This document shows positions 1 to 8,736 of a stretch of DNA of 64,000 nucleotides, in pieces (position 1 is the first letter of the stretch; every line of letters starts with the position of its first letter). This DNA is from Thermosporothrix hazakensis. Lineage in GTDB: Bacteria > Chloroflexota > Ktedonobacteria > Ktedonobacterales > Ktedonobacteraceae. Both the position numbers and the translations under genes were made by a program. The notes below the pieces were generated by a model. The model searched no databases. It was not told the origin of the DNA and worked only from the letters and a program-made list of their open reading frames with translations. The stretch spans positions 248,001 to 312,000 of the forward strand of contig NZ_QKUF01000003.1 in the NCBI RefSeq assembly GCF_003253565.1. Reading direction: 5' to 3'.

Positions 1-2
1 TG

Positions 3-1949
3 TATAAGATCAGCCAGTTGCTTCAGGCCCCGGATAACGGGGTGAACACGTTTACGGTCAGAATCGCTGCGGCTGTCCTCGGTTCGGTGATTATCGGACT
101 GCCGTACTTTCTGCGTGACTATCTTGGGAAAACAGGCGCGTTGTTGGCGTCGTTTCTCCTGGCTGTTTCTCCAAGCATGGTCTACTTCTCACGCTTTGCT
201 CGTGAAGATATCTACATGGCCTGCTTTACCTTCCTGCTGATTGTCTCGCTTGCGCGGTATGTGCGAGACCGTCAGGGGCAATGGCTGATTCTGGCCGCTG
301 TCGCGTTTGCGCTCTCCTATGCGACGAAGGAAGCGACCTTCCTGACCGTCGCAATCTTCGGCAGCTTTTTCGCGTTGCTGGTAGTCTGGGAGCTGGGGGT
401 GCGTTTCCCCCTGCGTGTCCGTGCGAATGCAGACTCCTCGGCGTCACGCTTCTTGCCCGGGACCTGGGGACCACTTGCGGTCGCGCTGCTGGTGGTGATT
501 GCCGCGCCGCTGGCAAAGGTCTTCTTCTCGGTTCTGCATGAGCTGGCAATCTATACAACTGACAAGAAAACACAACCGATAGCGGACGCGTTCGTCAGAA
601 ATCTGAAGAGTGGCACGGTGATGGCAGTGCCCATCATTGGCTTTGCGCTTGGGGTGCTGGTGCTGACTATCCTGGTCCTGGAAACAAAAGGCAAGATCCC
701 CATCAGTGGACGGTGGGGGCTGGCCAGGCGTATTGACCCGCGCAAGCAGCCCGTGCTCGACACTATCCTGACGGCCCCGTGGACGCACTGGTTCTTTGCG
801 CTGCTGGCGGGCTGGCTGGTCTTTCTGGTCCTGTTCACGGTATTATTTACCAATATTGCGGGCGGGATCGGAGATGGTATCTGGCAGGGACTCTACTACT
901 GGCTGCAACAGCAGCAGGTGGCGCGTGGTGAGCAGCCCTGGTACTACTATATATTGCTGATCCCGTTGTATGAACAGATCGGGGTGGTGTTTGGGCTGGT
1001 TGGCCTGGTGCGCTGCCTGCTGCGCCCGAATCGCTTCCGCCTCTTTCTGGTGTACTGGTTCCTGGGGAGCTTCTTTATCTACTCGTGGGCGGCGGAAAAG
1101 ATGCCCTGGCTGATGATTCATATGACAATGCCGTTGATGGTGCTGGCCGCGATCGGGTTGGAGCCTGCTGTCTCGGCTGTTGTGCACATGATTCGGGGCC
1201 TCCTGCGCAGTCAGGATGAGGCGACTGCTGTTGCGACTCCTCCGTTGGCCGCTGCTGGTATGATGCCGCGCCTCCTTTCCATTGGGGTGGTGGCACTGGC
1301 GATCCTGACTTTGATCCCGACGCTACAAAACATGTATCAGGTGACATATATTCACTACGCCGACGCTCCTCACGAGATGATGATCTATGTCCAGACCGAT
1401 AAAGATATCAATACCGTGATGGAGAAGCTCGATCAGATCAACCAGAAGCTCTATCCCGGCAAACTGGAAAATAACAAGCGCAAGCTCCCGGTTGCTGTGG
1501 TTTATGATGCCATGTGGCCGTTCGCCTGGTATTTGCGCGATTTCCCCGACCTGAAATACTATCCTTCGGAAGGGTGTCCGCAAATCAACACGGATGCGCC
1601 AGTGATTATTGTCGGTGGTGATTGTCTCTATTCGGCGCAGATGCAGTATCAGGGTAAGTATAAATTCCATCGCTATCATCTGCGGACGTGGTGGGATGAA
1701 GGGTATAAACCACCTCCCTGTATCCCGAGTGCGGCCGAGAAGTGTGAGGGAAAGCCAACCTGGGGTGGAGTTGGTCCGCTGCTCTGGCTGAGTTATGGCG
1801 ACAATCCTCCACCGGGAGCAACCTTTGATCTGGGGCGGGCAGTGAATAACGTCTGGCAATGGTGGTGGTATCGAAAGCCGATAGGCAGTACCAATGGCTC
1901 TTATGATATGGGTCTGTTTATTCGGAACGATATCTCTGTTGCCCCCTGA
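3..1949 (+). CDS. Agl23/TIGR03663-type membrane glycosyltransferase, 5' end cut by window
   Basis: Polytopic GT-C-like membrane protein of the TIGR03663 family (flippase-associated Agl23-like), expected to use a lipid-linked sugar in envelope glycan or glycoprotein synthesis. The first in-window start-like codon is a TTG at 18, but the frame is open to base 3 and the residues before it (YKISQ) align with the interior of the neighbouring full-length copy, so the true start lies upstream. The missing part is the N-terminal region that carries the HHDEAQHAY motif in the next gene. Many hydrophobic segments span the first 400 codons, followed by a soluble C-terminal part that ends in the same LLWLSYGDNPPPGA block as its neighbour. 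The substrate is unknown. Confidence 0.8.
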   Translation, partial: YKISQLLQAPDNGVNTFTVRIAAAVLGSVIIGLPYFLRDYLGKTGALLASFLLAVSPSMVYFSRFAREDIYMACFTFLLIVSLARYVRDRQGQWLILAAVAFALSYATKEATFLTVAIFGSFFALLVVWELGVRFPLRVRANADSSASRFLPGTWGPLAVALLVVIAAPLAKVFFSVLHELAIYTTDKKTQPIADAFVRNLKSGTVMAVPIIGFALGVLVLTILVLETKGKIPISGRWGLARRIDPRKQPVLDTILTAPWTHWFFALLAGWLVFLVLFTVLFTNIAGGIGDGIWQGLYYWLQQQQVARGEQPWYYYILLIPLYEQIGVVFGLVGLVRCLLRPNRFRLFLVYWFLGSFFIYSWAAEKMPWLMIHMTMPLMVLAAIGLEPAVSAVVHMIRGLLRSQDEATAVATPPLAAAGMMPRLLSIGVVALAILTLIPTLQNMYQVTYIHYADAPHEMMIYVQTDKDINTVMEKLDQINQKLYPGKLENNKRKLPVAVVYDAMWPFAWYLRDFPDLKYYPSEGCPQINTDAPVIIVGGDCLYSAQMQYQGKYKFHRYHLRTWWDEGYKPPPCIPSAAEKCEGKPTWGGVGPLLWLSYGDNPPPGATFDLGRAVNNVWQWWWYRKPIGSTNGSYDMGLFIRNDISVAP

Positions 1950-1970
1950 TCTACCATGAAGAAAAGAGTG

Positions 1971-2009
1971 CATCTACTGGAGTACCATGTGTCTCCAGTA
2001 GATGTTTTT
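1971..2009 (+). terminator. Rho-independent terminator between the tandem glycosyltransferases
   Basis: A perfect 12-bp inverted repeat (CATCTACTGGAG / CTCCAGTAGATG, arms 1971-1982 and 1993-2004, loop 10 nt) is followed directly by TTTTT. It sits only 15 bases before the next start codon, so it either separates the two genes or attenuates the second one. Confidence 0.85.
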
Positions 2010-2023
2010 GTGAGAGATGCATT

Positions 2024-4204
2024 ATGGCTCAGATACGCAATAGAAGCAGCGCAGGGAAGGTGTATGGCTGGCTGCGTTTTCTCTGGCCATCGAAGCAGCG
2101 AGGAATGTGTCGGGTCGCTTTTGGCGTTGTGCTCTTGCTGGCGGCACTTCTCCGCTTCTGGGGTTTGGGTGAGAGGCCGCTGCATCATGATGAGGCGCAG
2201 CATGCCTATTTCTCCTGGATTTTTATGCATAATATTCTGGGTAGCTGGCCCTTTTGCTTTCTGGCACAGGGCAGTAATGGGGCATGTTATCGCTATGACC
2301 CGTTACTACACGGGCCTTTTCAATTCCATGTGATTGCATTGGTCTATCGCCTGTGCTCTCTTGTCGGGATACCGATTGAGGGGGCGAATAATGTTACGGC
2401 TCGTATTCCCGCTGCCCTGCTTGGAACCGCGCTCGTTGGCCTCCCATATTTTTTACGTGACCGTCTGGGCACATGGGGGGGCTGGCTGGCAAGCTTCCTG
2501 CTGGCTATTTCACCAGGTATGGTTTATTTCTCGCGCTTTACCCGCGAAGATATCTACATGGCCTTTTTTACCCTGCTTTTGATCGTGGCGATCGCACGCT
2601 ATATCCGGGCGCGTGATAGGCGCTGGCTGATCTGGGCTGCGGTCGCTCTAACCCTCTCGTATGCGACAAAAGAGGCAACCTTTTTTACCATTGCGCTTCT
2701 TGGAAGCTTTGCGGGAGCAGTGATTGTTTGGGAGCTCGGTTCGGGCAGGGTGATTCGGAAGAAGGGTGCCTGGCTGCCCGAAACACTGGCGTTCCCGGCG
2801 TTGTTCCTGTATTTGCTGGTGTTTGGCAGCGTGGCACTCTGTTTTTTTGGCTGGCTCAAAGGGCTGGCTCGCTCTTTAAGTAATGTAGAGCATGTCGCAC
2901 AGGCAGATGCCGTTCTGGCTGTCGTGAAGGACTGGACGACAGTGTTGCTGCTTCTGGGATTTATTGGGCTCTGTGCCTTCATGCTGTTTAAAAGGAGTCA
3001 GGGGGACAGCCAGCAAGCTCGAGTGACGCGCTTTGACCCGATTAAACAGCCCCTCTTACGGATGCTGACAACGCTGCCATGGCGTCACTGGACGGTTGCT
3101 GTTCTGACAGCCTGGATTGTCTTTGCGGTGTTATTTACCGTTCTGTTTACTAATCTGCGTACCGGGATCGGAGATGGGGTCTGGCAGGGGCTTTACTACT
3201 GGTTAAAGCAACAGGAGGTTGCACGAGGTGGACAGCCCTGGTACTACTATTTGTTGCTGATCCCATTATATGAGCAGATAGGGGTAGTGTTTGGCCTTGT
3301 GGGGCTGATCTATTGCTTGTGCCGTCCAACGCGTTTCCGGCTCTTTCTGGCATACTGGTTTGTTGGCAGCGTCTGTATCTATTCCTGGGCTGGCGAGAAG
3401 ATGCCCTGGCTGATGATTCATATGGTTTTGCCGCTGTTGTTGCTGGCTGCGCTGGCAATTGCGCCGCTGGTGCGTGCGCTGGTCGGGCTCTTGCACCAGA
3501 GGAAGAAGCCGTGTGGGCGGCATATTAGCGCTTTTGGGGGGCTTGTCCTGGCCTGTATGGCGCTCATCGTGACGCTACAGAATATGTTCCAGGTGAACTA
3601 TGTCCATGCTGAAGATGCGCCTCATGAGATGATGATTTATGTTCAGACAACAACTGATGTCAACGCTGTAATGAAGCAGATTGAGGCGCTGGATCGAGAA
3701 TACTATCATGGGAAACATGAGATCTCGATTGCGGTGACGCGCGATGCAACCTGGCCGTTTGCCTGGTATCTGCGAAACTATAGCAATGTGGCCTTTCAGA
3801 ATAGCGATGTCCATATGTGTGTGCTGCCTCGCGAGAATGCTGATGTGATGATTGCTGGCGGTCACTGTATTGGTGGGGTGCTGGCGAAGGGGAAGGGGAC
3901 CTATCAGGCGCTCCGCTACTCGATGCGCCGGCAATGGGATCAGGGCTATATGCCTCCACGCTGTGTGCCGCAACAGGGAAAGACATGTGAGGAACAGCCC
4001 TATATCGGGGTTGGCCCGCTGCTCTGGTTGAGTTATGGGGACAATCCACCGCCGGGGGCGCAGTTTGATCCGATGCGTGCCGCCTGCACTATCTGGTACT
4101 GGTGGTGGGATCGTCGGGCGATCGGGAGCACTAATGGCTCATTTGATATGGTGATTCTGCTGCGAAATGATCTGGTGCAGCCGGAACGCCGGGAAGCGCG
4201 TTAG
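2024..4204 (+). CDS. Agl23/TIGR03663-type membrane glycosyltransferase
   Basis: Full-length 726-residue paralogue of the preceding gene. The N terminus has one membrane segment followed by HHDEAQHAYFSW, the acidic loop motif expected for GT-C glycosyltransferases in the first extracytoplasmic loop. About 10-12 hydrophobic segments follow, then a soluble domain from about residue 540 containing WPFAWYLR and LLWLSYGDNPPPGA. In the shared region the two proteins are very similar, including AAALLG-type stretches and the FSRF.REDIYMA block, so they look like a tandem duplication. The precise substrate cannot be read from sequence. A terminator immediately upstream and another immediately downstream suggest it forms its own unit or an attenuated end of the upstream operon. 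Confidence 0.85.
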   Translation: MAQIRNRSSAGKVYGWLRFLWPSKQRGMCRVAFGVVLLLAALLRFWGLGERPLHHDEAQHAYFSWIFMHNILGSWPFCFLAQGSNGACYRYDPLLHGPFQFHVIALVYRLCSLVGIPIEGANNVTARIPAALLGTALVGLPYFLRDRLGTWGGWLASFLLAISPGMVYFSRFTREDIYMAFFTLLLIVAIARYIRARDRRWLIWAAVALTLSYATKEATFFTIALLGSFAGAVIVWELGSGRVIRKKGAWLPETLAFPALFLYLLVFGSVALCFFGWLKGLARSLSNVEHVAQADAVLAVVKDWTTVLLLLGFIGLCAFMLFKRSQGDSQQARVTRFDPIKQPLLRMLTTLPWRHWTVAVLTAWIVFAVLFTVLFTNLRTGIGDGVWQGLYYWLKQQEVARGGQPWYYYLLLIPLYEQIGVVFGLVGLIYCLCRPTRFRLFLAYWFVGSVCIYSWAGEKMPWLMIHMVLPLLLLAALAIAPLVRALVGLLHQRKKPCGRHISAFGGLVLACMALIVTLQNMFQVNYVHAEDAPHEMMIYVQTTTDVNAVMKQIEALDREYYHGKHEISIAVTRDATWPFAWYLRNYSNVAFQNSDVHMCVLPRENADVMIAGGHCIGGVLAKGKGTYQALRYSMRRQWDQGYMPPRCVPQQGKTCEEQPYIGVGPLLWLSYGDNPPPGAQFDPMRAACTIWYWWWDRRAIGSTNGSFDMVILLRNDLVQPERREAR

Positions 4205-4206
4205 AA

Positions 4207-4240
4207 AAAAGCAGGGACAGGAAACGACTCCTGTCCCTTT
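4207..4240. terminator. Bidirectional rho-independent terminator
   Basis: Perfect 10-bp stem AGGGACAGGA / TCCTGTCCCT (4213-4222, 4229-4238) with a 6-nt loop. On the plus strand it is followed by a T-rich tail; on the minus strand it is followed by GC then TTTTTT. It lies between convergent genes and can serve both. Confidence 0.85.
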
Positions 4241-4263
4241 GTGTTTGTGATAGGAGAGAAGCT

Positions 4264-4923
4264 TCAGGATGTATGCACTAACTGGGAGCGTTTTGCAATC
4301 ATGATGGATTGCTCCAGAATAATGCTGATGGCGGGCATCAAGCGTGGTGGTGGTGACTGCTGAAAATAGAGAGAGATAGCAAGGACCAGCGGCATTGGGG
4401 CTTTATCCCGGGTGCTTGCGTTTCTGGGAGGAGGAAGGAGGGCGCTATTGCTGAGAAAATAACAGGCCCAGTGGCTCAGCCCATATTGTTCTAAGAGCGA
4501 AGCGGCGTACGGTGAAAAAAGGTCCGAGGCGGATTGCGGCATAATCCCTTTGCGCTGATGCAGGACCTGCATAACCTGTTTCTGTATTTCCTGATTGGTC
4601 AGGGCCTCGGGAAGGATAGAGGGGATGTTAGTATAGAGCGCGCGGAGCTGAAGCCGGAGGTGCTGTGGTGAGGATGTGTATGCTGACCAGAATTGAACCG
4701 CGGCAACTTCTGCGAAGTTTTGTGTGCAAGCCTGTGCTACCCACTGTAGCAGATCATCAATGTGGAAGAGATGATCCACAACCTGTTGTAGCTGTGTGAC
4801 GATGGCACGCTGAATTCGGGGAATTGCAACGTGCTGAGTCTGTCCTGGAAAGATGTCGTTCATGGTTATGTACAGACCTTTCTTCGGCAATACAGCCGGT
4901 GTAAATACAGATATCTTCCCCAT
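4264..4923 (-). CDS. Hypothetical protein, GAF-like N-terminal half
   Basis: 219-residue soluble protein that I cannot assign. The segment VVDHLFHIDDLLQWVAQACT followed by a short strand and LRALYTN has the helix-strand layout of a degenerate GAF-type sensor domain, but no ligand residue can be named. No membrane segment, HTH or kinase motif is present. The chosen ATG (4923) has no clear ribosome-binding site; a second ATG at 4863 (MNDIFPGQ) is equally possible and would give 199 residues. It is convergent with the glycosyltransferase gene and separated from the upstream aminotransferase gene by that gene's terminator, so it is probably transcribed alone. Confidence 0.55.
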   Translation of the reverse strand: MGKISVFTPAVLPKKGLYITMNDIFPGQTQHVAIPRIQRAIVTQLQQVVDHLFHIDDLLQWVAQACTQNFAEVAAVQFWSAYTSSPQHLRLQLRALYTNIPSILPEALTNQEIQKQVMQVLHQRKGIMPQSASDLFSPYAASLLEQYGLSHWACYFLSNSALLPPPRNASTRDKAPMPLVLAISLYFQQSPPPRLMPAISIILEQSIMIAKRSQLVHTS

Positions 4924-5054
4924 GTGCTTGCAGGTGTTCTTGAAGGGATGAAAGAACTGTGGAATTACTATAACATGGAATGTTCCCTTTCCACATAAAA
5001 ATTTCGTTAAAAGTTCTATGAGGGGTGACAGATTGTTGTTGCAGGAGAAGTGGT

Positions 5055-5097
5055 AAAAGGAGAATGAAGGGGAGAGTGCAAGGGCTCACCCTCCCCT
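5055..5097 (-). terminator. Terminator-like hairpin after the aminotransferase gene
   Basis: Inverted repeat 5068-5078 / 5087-5097 reads on the minus strand as AGGGGAGGGTG ... CACTCTCCCCT, an 11-bp stem with one G-T pair and an 8-nt loop. The tail is TCATTCTCCTTTT, T-rich but interrupted. Confidence 0.6.
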
Positions 5098-5114
5098 ATG
5101 CTGGTTTCTTGCTC

Positions 5115-6224
5115 TTAACGTACCAGCTCGGCCAGACGCTTGATACCGGTTGTGATCTGCTCAGGTGTTAAGGCGCAGAATGGAAGCCGGACAAAGCGCT
5201 CGCTGGCCGAATCAGCGCCCTCGTGGAGTGGACTGGCAAAGAACGCACTCCCGTCGGTGAGTGTCAGACCTTGCTCTTTCGCACGTATGAGCAGGTTATG
5301 ATAGTTGCTGTTTTCTGGCAGTGTGACACTGACAAAGAAACCGCCCTCTGGTTCCGCGAACGCCACATTCGGGAAGGAAGCCTTGAGTGCGTCAATCATC
5401 GCGGCAAGACGTGGGGCGTAGAGCCGCTTGAGATACTCAAGGTTGGTCTCAAAGTGACCGCGTTTATGGAACTCGTAGACGGCGGCCTGTGAAGGCAAAA
5501 CCGGAGCCAGAATGGTATCTTCGGCCAGGGCGGTAAGCTGCTTGATAAAATCCAGGGGCCCGATTACATATCCAACGCGGAGACCCGGGCTAATCAGTTT
5601 GCTGTAGGAACTGATGGTTAGCGTTCGTTCAGGTACGAGTTCGCGCAGAAGTGGCGCTGACGAGCCCGAATAGCGGAGCTGGCGATAAGGAATATCCTCA
5701 AGTAACCAGAAGCCGTAGCGCTGTGCCAGTTCGGCCAACTTTTGCCGTTTTTCCGCCGAAGTAGTCACGCCTGCCGGGTTCTGAAAATCGGGAACCAGAT
5801 AGAGAAAGCGGGGTGTGTAGCGGGTCAGGGCCTCCTCTAATTGCGTGGTGTCGATGCCGTCAAGTTCAAGTGGAATGCCGATGACTTTTGCACCGCGCCG
5901 ACGAAAGGTTTTAATGGCGCGATCATAGCTCGGCTGCTCGGTAAAAACAATGTCTCCGGGTTGGATCAACAGGGCTGAGATCAAATCCTGTAGGTGCAAC
6001 GAGCCATTACCGATAAGGACCTGATCTGGAGAAACGCCGTATTGCTCACCGAGAAGCTGGCGCAGAGGAAGATAGCCGCCATTGTGCCCATATTGCAGCA
6101 CAGTTTTGCCCGCGGGGCTTTCCAGGACGGCCTGCATACACTCGCTGAGGAGTTCTGTCGGCAGGGCCTCGGTGGCAGGAACGCCGCGAGTAAATAGGAT
6201 GTGGTCGCTGACGGTTGGTTGCAT
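5115..6224 (-). CDS. PLP-dependent aminotransferase, class I/II (2-aminoadipate-aminotransferase-like)
   Basis: 369 residues, fold type I PLP enzyme similar to the ARO8/LysN/MocR-core aminotransferases, without the GntR DNA-binding domain. Diagnostic blocks are GNGSLHLQDL, EQPSYDRAI, YLVPDFQNPAG, and the PLP-lysine segment SSYSKLISPGLRVGY, where the Lys forms the Schiff base. The PDFQNP and LRVGY motifs are typical of the kynurenine/2-aminoadipate/aromatic group. The start is supported by AAGGAG about 11 nt upstream. Cytosolic; amino-donor specificity is not predictable. The next gene in the same direction, an MDR-type reductase, is separated by a hairpin. Confidence 0.85.
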   Translation of the reverse strand: MQPTVSDHILFTRGVPATEALPTELLSECMQAVLESPAGKTVLQYGHNGGYLPLRQLLGEQYGVSPDQVLIGNGSLHLQDLISALLIQPGDIVFTEQPSYDRAIKTFRRRGAKVIGIPLELDGIDTTQLEEALTRYTPRFLYLVPDFQNPAGVTTSAEKRQKLAELAQRYGFWLLEDIPYRQLRYSGSSAPLLRELVPERTLTISSYSKLISPGLRVGYVIGPLDFIKQLTALAEDTILAPVLPSQAAVYEFHKRGHFETNLEYLKRLYAPRLAAMIDALKASFPNVAFAEPEGGFFVSVTLPENSNYHNLLIRAKEQGLTLTDGSAFFASPLHEGADSASERFVRLPFCALTPEQITTGIKRLAELVR

Positions 6225-6255
6225 TGAGATCGAAACTCCTTAACTGAATGTCCTT

Positions 6256-6292
6256 ACAAAGGAGAAAGGGAAGAGGCAATGTGCTCTTTCCC
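6256..6292 (-). terminator. Possible terminator after the oxidoreductase gene
   Basis: Minus-strand GGGAAAGAG ... CTCTTCCC with one bulge (6268-6275 / 6284-6292), followed by TTTCTCCTTTG. The stem is short and the T tract broken, so this is a weak call. Confidence 0.4.
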
Positions 6293-6308
6293 TCTCAAAT
6301 AATACGAT

Positions 6309-7256
6309 TCAGGAGTGAAGCAAGACAAGCTTTCCCTGTATCTTGCCCGAGGCCAGGACACGGTGCGCCTCGGCTGCCTGCTCGATCGGGAAGGTGCGGG
6401 CAATACAGGGATTGATCGCTTTCCTGGCGATAAGCTGAAGCACATGTTCTTCATTCGCGGGGGCTGTATGAACCTGACTGCCACCGATGACCGTAACCCG
6501 CTTGAGTCGCCAGGATTGCGTATCAACGGTGCATTGCTGGCCGCCCAGGTTGCCGATAAGAACGACGCGCCCATCGAGTGCACAGGCGTCCAGGCTAGTC
6601 TGAAGCGTTGCACCTACCAACTCTATCACGAGATGGACGCCCCCTGCTTTTTGCAGCGTGGCGGCAACGTCCTGCTCATGATAGTTGATTACCAGATCGG
6701 CTCCGAGTTGCTGTATCTTCTCCGCTCGCTCGGCTGAACTGGATGTCGTTGCGACCCAGGCGCCCGCGTTTTTGGCAAGCTGAATGGCGATTGTACCGAC
6801 GCCGCTGGAACCTGCCCAGATCAGCACACGTTCACCTTGCTGTAATTTACCCAGATCAAAGAGTGCTCCCCAGGCGGTTGAGGCTGCCAGCCCGGCTGCT
6901 GCTGCCTGCTCAAAGCTGACTCCCTCAGGAATGCGCACCAGATCCGTGGCCGGTACGGCAAGCTTGCTTGCATAGCCGCCACCGCCTTTCGCCTGCGATG
7001 CGCGGGTTGTCAGGACGCGTTCGCCCGCACGGAAGCCGTTCGCGTCCTGAAGCACGATGCCCGCCGCTTCCAGACCGGGAGTGAAGGGAAGCTGAGGCAC
7101 CGGACGGCTGCCCGCGCGCTGGAAGAGGTCCAGTCGGTTGACTGTGCTTGCTTTCACTTCTACAAGGACATCATCAGGGCCGGGAACGGGATCGGGTACC
7201 TCCACAAGGTGAAGGACATCGGGATCTCCGTATTGAGTAAAGAGTGCTGCTTTCAT
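6309..7256 (-). CDS. NADP-dependent quinone-oxidoreductase-like MDR enzyme
   Basis: 315 residues of the medium-chain dehydrogenase/reductase superfamily, zinc-free quinone-reductase branch. The N-terminal GroES-like part (MKAALFTQYGDPDVL) is followed by a Rossmann domain with the nucleotide loop around WAGSSGVGTIAIQLAKNAG and a YHEQD segment typical of the QOR-like proteins. No structural-zinc cysteine cluster is visible. The start was moved to 7256 because MKAALF is the family's usual beginning and AAAGGTGG lies upstream; the upstream eight codons have no support. It probably reduces enones or quinones with NADPH in the cytoplasm. Confidence 0.85.
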   Translation of the reverse strand: MKAALFTQYGDPDVLHLVEVPDPVPGPDDVLVEVKASTVNRLDLFQRAGSRPVPQLPFTPGLEAAGIVLQDANGFRAGERVLTTRASQAKGGGGYASKLAVPATDLVRIPEGVSFEQAAAAGLAASTAWGALFDLGKLQQGERVLIWAGSSGVGTIAIQLAKNAGAWVATTSSSAERAEKIQQLGADLVINYHEQDVAATLQKAGGVHLVIELVGATLQTSLDACALDGRVVLIGNLGGQQCTVDTQSWRLKRVTVIGGSQVHTAPANEEHVLQLIARKAINPCIARTFPIEQAAEAHRVLASGKIQGKLVLLHS

Positions 7257-7357
7257 AAGCAGAAAGAACCACCTTTCCACTGAGTACCTGAAGAGTTTGT
7301 TTTGAGTGTAGAATAAGCGAATTTGTATTATTGTACATCATCAGCTGAATCGTTTTC

Positions 7358-8014
7358 TCATCGCTTTGCCCCTTCTTGAGTGGCTGTATTCGCTTCTAGC
7401 CAGCGCAGGAAATCACTGGTACTGGTAAAGCTGGTCTGGGCATTTTCAGGCTTGATTGTATGTGTTGTGGCCCAACAAGCACCAACTGGAAGCACACCCG
7501 CCGCCTGGGCCTCAAGCATATCATAATCCGCATCACCCACATAGATAGCGTCTTCCGGGGCGAGCTGCCATTTCTGTAAGATCTCTTCAATCGCTCGCAT
7601 TTTAACGACACCCTCAGGCTTTCCAACCTCAATCACGTCAAAGTAGTGGGTGATCCCGAGATAATCGAGTGAATAGGCTGCTGAATGTGGGCCCTTGCCT
7701 GTTACCAGGGCCATCGGAATGCCGCGCTGCTGAAGTAGTTGTAGCGCCTGAGGAATACCGGCAAACGGCTGCGGGCAGGCATCATGATGCTTTCGATACG
7801 CTTTGAGAAAAATCTGTAAAGCCTCTTCCCAGTGAGCGGGCATAGCACGCTGAAAAATGCCTTCTTCGCTTGGTCCAAACATCGCCACCACCTCATCATC
7901 AGTCGGGACATGCGCGTTCATCGCGCGAAATGTATCTTGAAATGCCAGCACACAGACCGGAATGGTGTTGGCAATAGTTCCATCAAAGTCGAAAAGGACA
8001 CCTTTAATGCTCAT
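7358..8014 (-). CDS. HAD-superfamily phosphatase (phosphoglycolate-phosphatase-like)
   Basis: 218-residue HAD subfamily IA hydrolase. Motif I is FDFDGTIANT (the first Asp is the nucleophile), motif II the Thr in ALVTGKG, motif III the Lys in VGKPEG, and motif IV VGDADYDMLEA. The cap domain lies between motifs I and II. It likely removes phosphate from a small metabolite such as phosphoglycolate or a sugar phosphate. The frame extends 45 codons upstream without similarity; GGGAG lies 7 nt before the ATG at 8014 (a second ATG at 8017 is 4 nt away), which sets the start. Its promoter region is shared with the divergent VOC gene and contains a perfect 16-bp palindrome. Confidence 0.85.
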   Translation of the reverse strand: MSIKGVLFDFDGTIANTIPVCVLAFQDTFRAMNAHVPTDDEVVAMFGPSEEGIFQRAMPAHWEEALQIFLKAYRKHHDACPQPFAGIPQALQLLQQRGIPMALVTGKGPHSAAYSLDYLGITHYFDVIEVGKPEGVVKMRAIEEILQKWQLAPEDAIYVGDADYDMLEAQAAGVLPVGACWATTHTIKPENAQTSFTSTSDFLRWLEANTATQEGAKR

Positions 8015-8159
8015 CATTCTACTCCCGAAAATAGATTTATATGCTTCAAATATTATAAAATGTCGTACTCTCCTGTGAGGAGCAGACGCATCCTTCTGCA
8101 TTGTTAAGGGGGATATGTCTGTGATTATAACACACCTCGGCGGCACCAATTTTTAAAAT

Positions 8160-8175
8160 TAGAACATATGTTCTA
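8160..8175. promoter_or_regulatory. Perfect 16-bp palindrome, LexA/DinR-box-like operator
   Basis: TAGAACATATGTTCTA is a perfect palindrome in the intergenic region between the divergent HAD and VOC genes. Its core GAACATATGTTC fits the Gram-positive LexA pattern GAAC-N4-GTTC. Seen directly as a palindrome; the LexA assignment is inference. Confidence 0.5.
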
Positions 8176-8217
8176 TAGAAGAACTGGTGGGCAATTGGAA
8201 TAGAAGGACAGGAGAAC

Positions 8218-8712
8218 ATGGAGTTTGTTCGCATAGCTATCCAGGGTTATGGGCTTATGAAACTGGCAACACGATTATCGATGGTGGCAATCCTGGTAAA
8301 CGACCAGGATGAAGCGCTAAGATTTTATACCGAGAAGTTAGGTTTGGAGAAGTGTCTTGATGTGACGTACGCGCCGGGTATGCGCTTGCTGACGGTGGTA
8401 TCACGCGGGCATGTGAGGCCTCAAATCGCGCTGGCAAGACCGGAAGTAACATTACATGGCTCAGAGCGTGTTCGTCAGGTGATGCAGCAGGTAGGAAGAG
8501 GCGTTCCCTGGGTGTTCGCAACAGGTGATTGTCACAGGATGTACGATACCCTGCGCGAGCGGGGAGTTGCGTTTTTGCATGAGCCTGTGCGTTTGCTCTA
8601 TGGTGTTGAAGCCGTGTTCGTGGATCCGTTCGGGAATATCTTTTCTCTGCTTGAGCCCGCGCCAGAGGCTCAGGCATTATGTGAGAGTCGTTGTATAGGT
8701 CTGGCTGCATAG
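8218..8712 (+). CDS. VOC-family (glyoxalase/bleomycin-resistance-like) protein
   Basis: 164 residues with one vicinal-oxygen-chelate module pair: an N-terminal betaalphabeta unit (MVAILVNDQDEALRFYTEKLG) and a C-terminal unit ending VFVDPFGNIFSLLEP. The DPFGN turn with a terminal Glu is typical of dioxygenase/lyase-like VOC proteins. Cytosolic; it could be a metal-dependent isomerase, a dioxygenase or an antibiotic-binding protein. AAGGACAGGAGAAC supplies the ribosome-binding site for the ATG at 8218. The AraC regulator follows after 24 bases, so the two are likely cotranscribed. Confidence 0.8.
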   Translation: MEFVRIAIQGYGLMKLATRLSMVAILVNDQDEALRFYTEKLGLEKCLDVTYAPGMRLLTVVSRGHVRPQIALARPEVTLHGSERVRQVMQQVGRGVPWVFATGDCHRMYDTLRERGVAFLHEPVRLLYGVEAVFVDPFGNIFSLLEPAPEAQALCESRCIGLAA

Positions 8713-8736
8713 GAGTTTGTGGAGGGCTGTAATTGT

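Noticed and set aside
1323..1973. 216-codon minus-strand ORF
   Set aside because: Antisense to the conserved C-terminal domain of the first glycosyltransferase.
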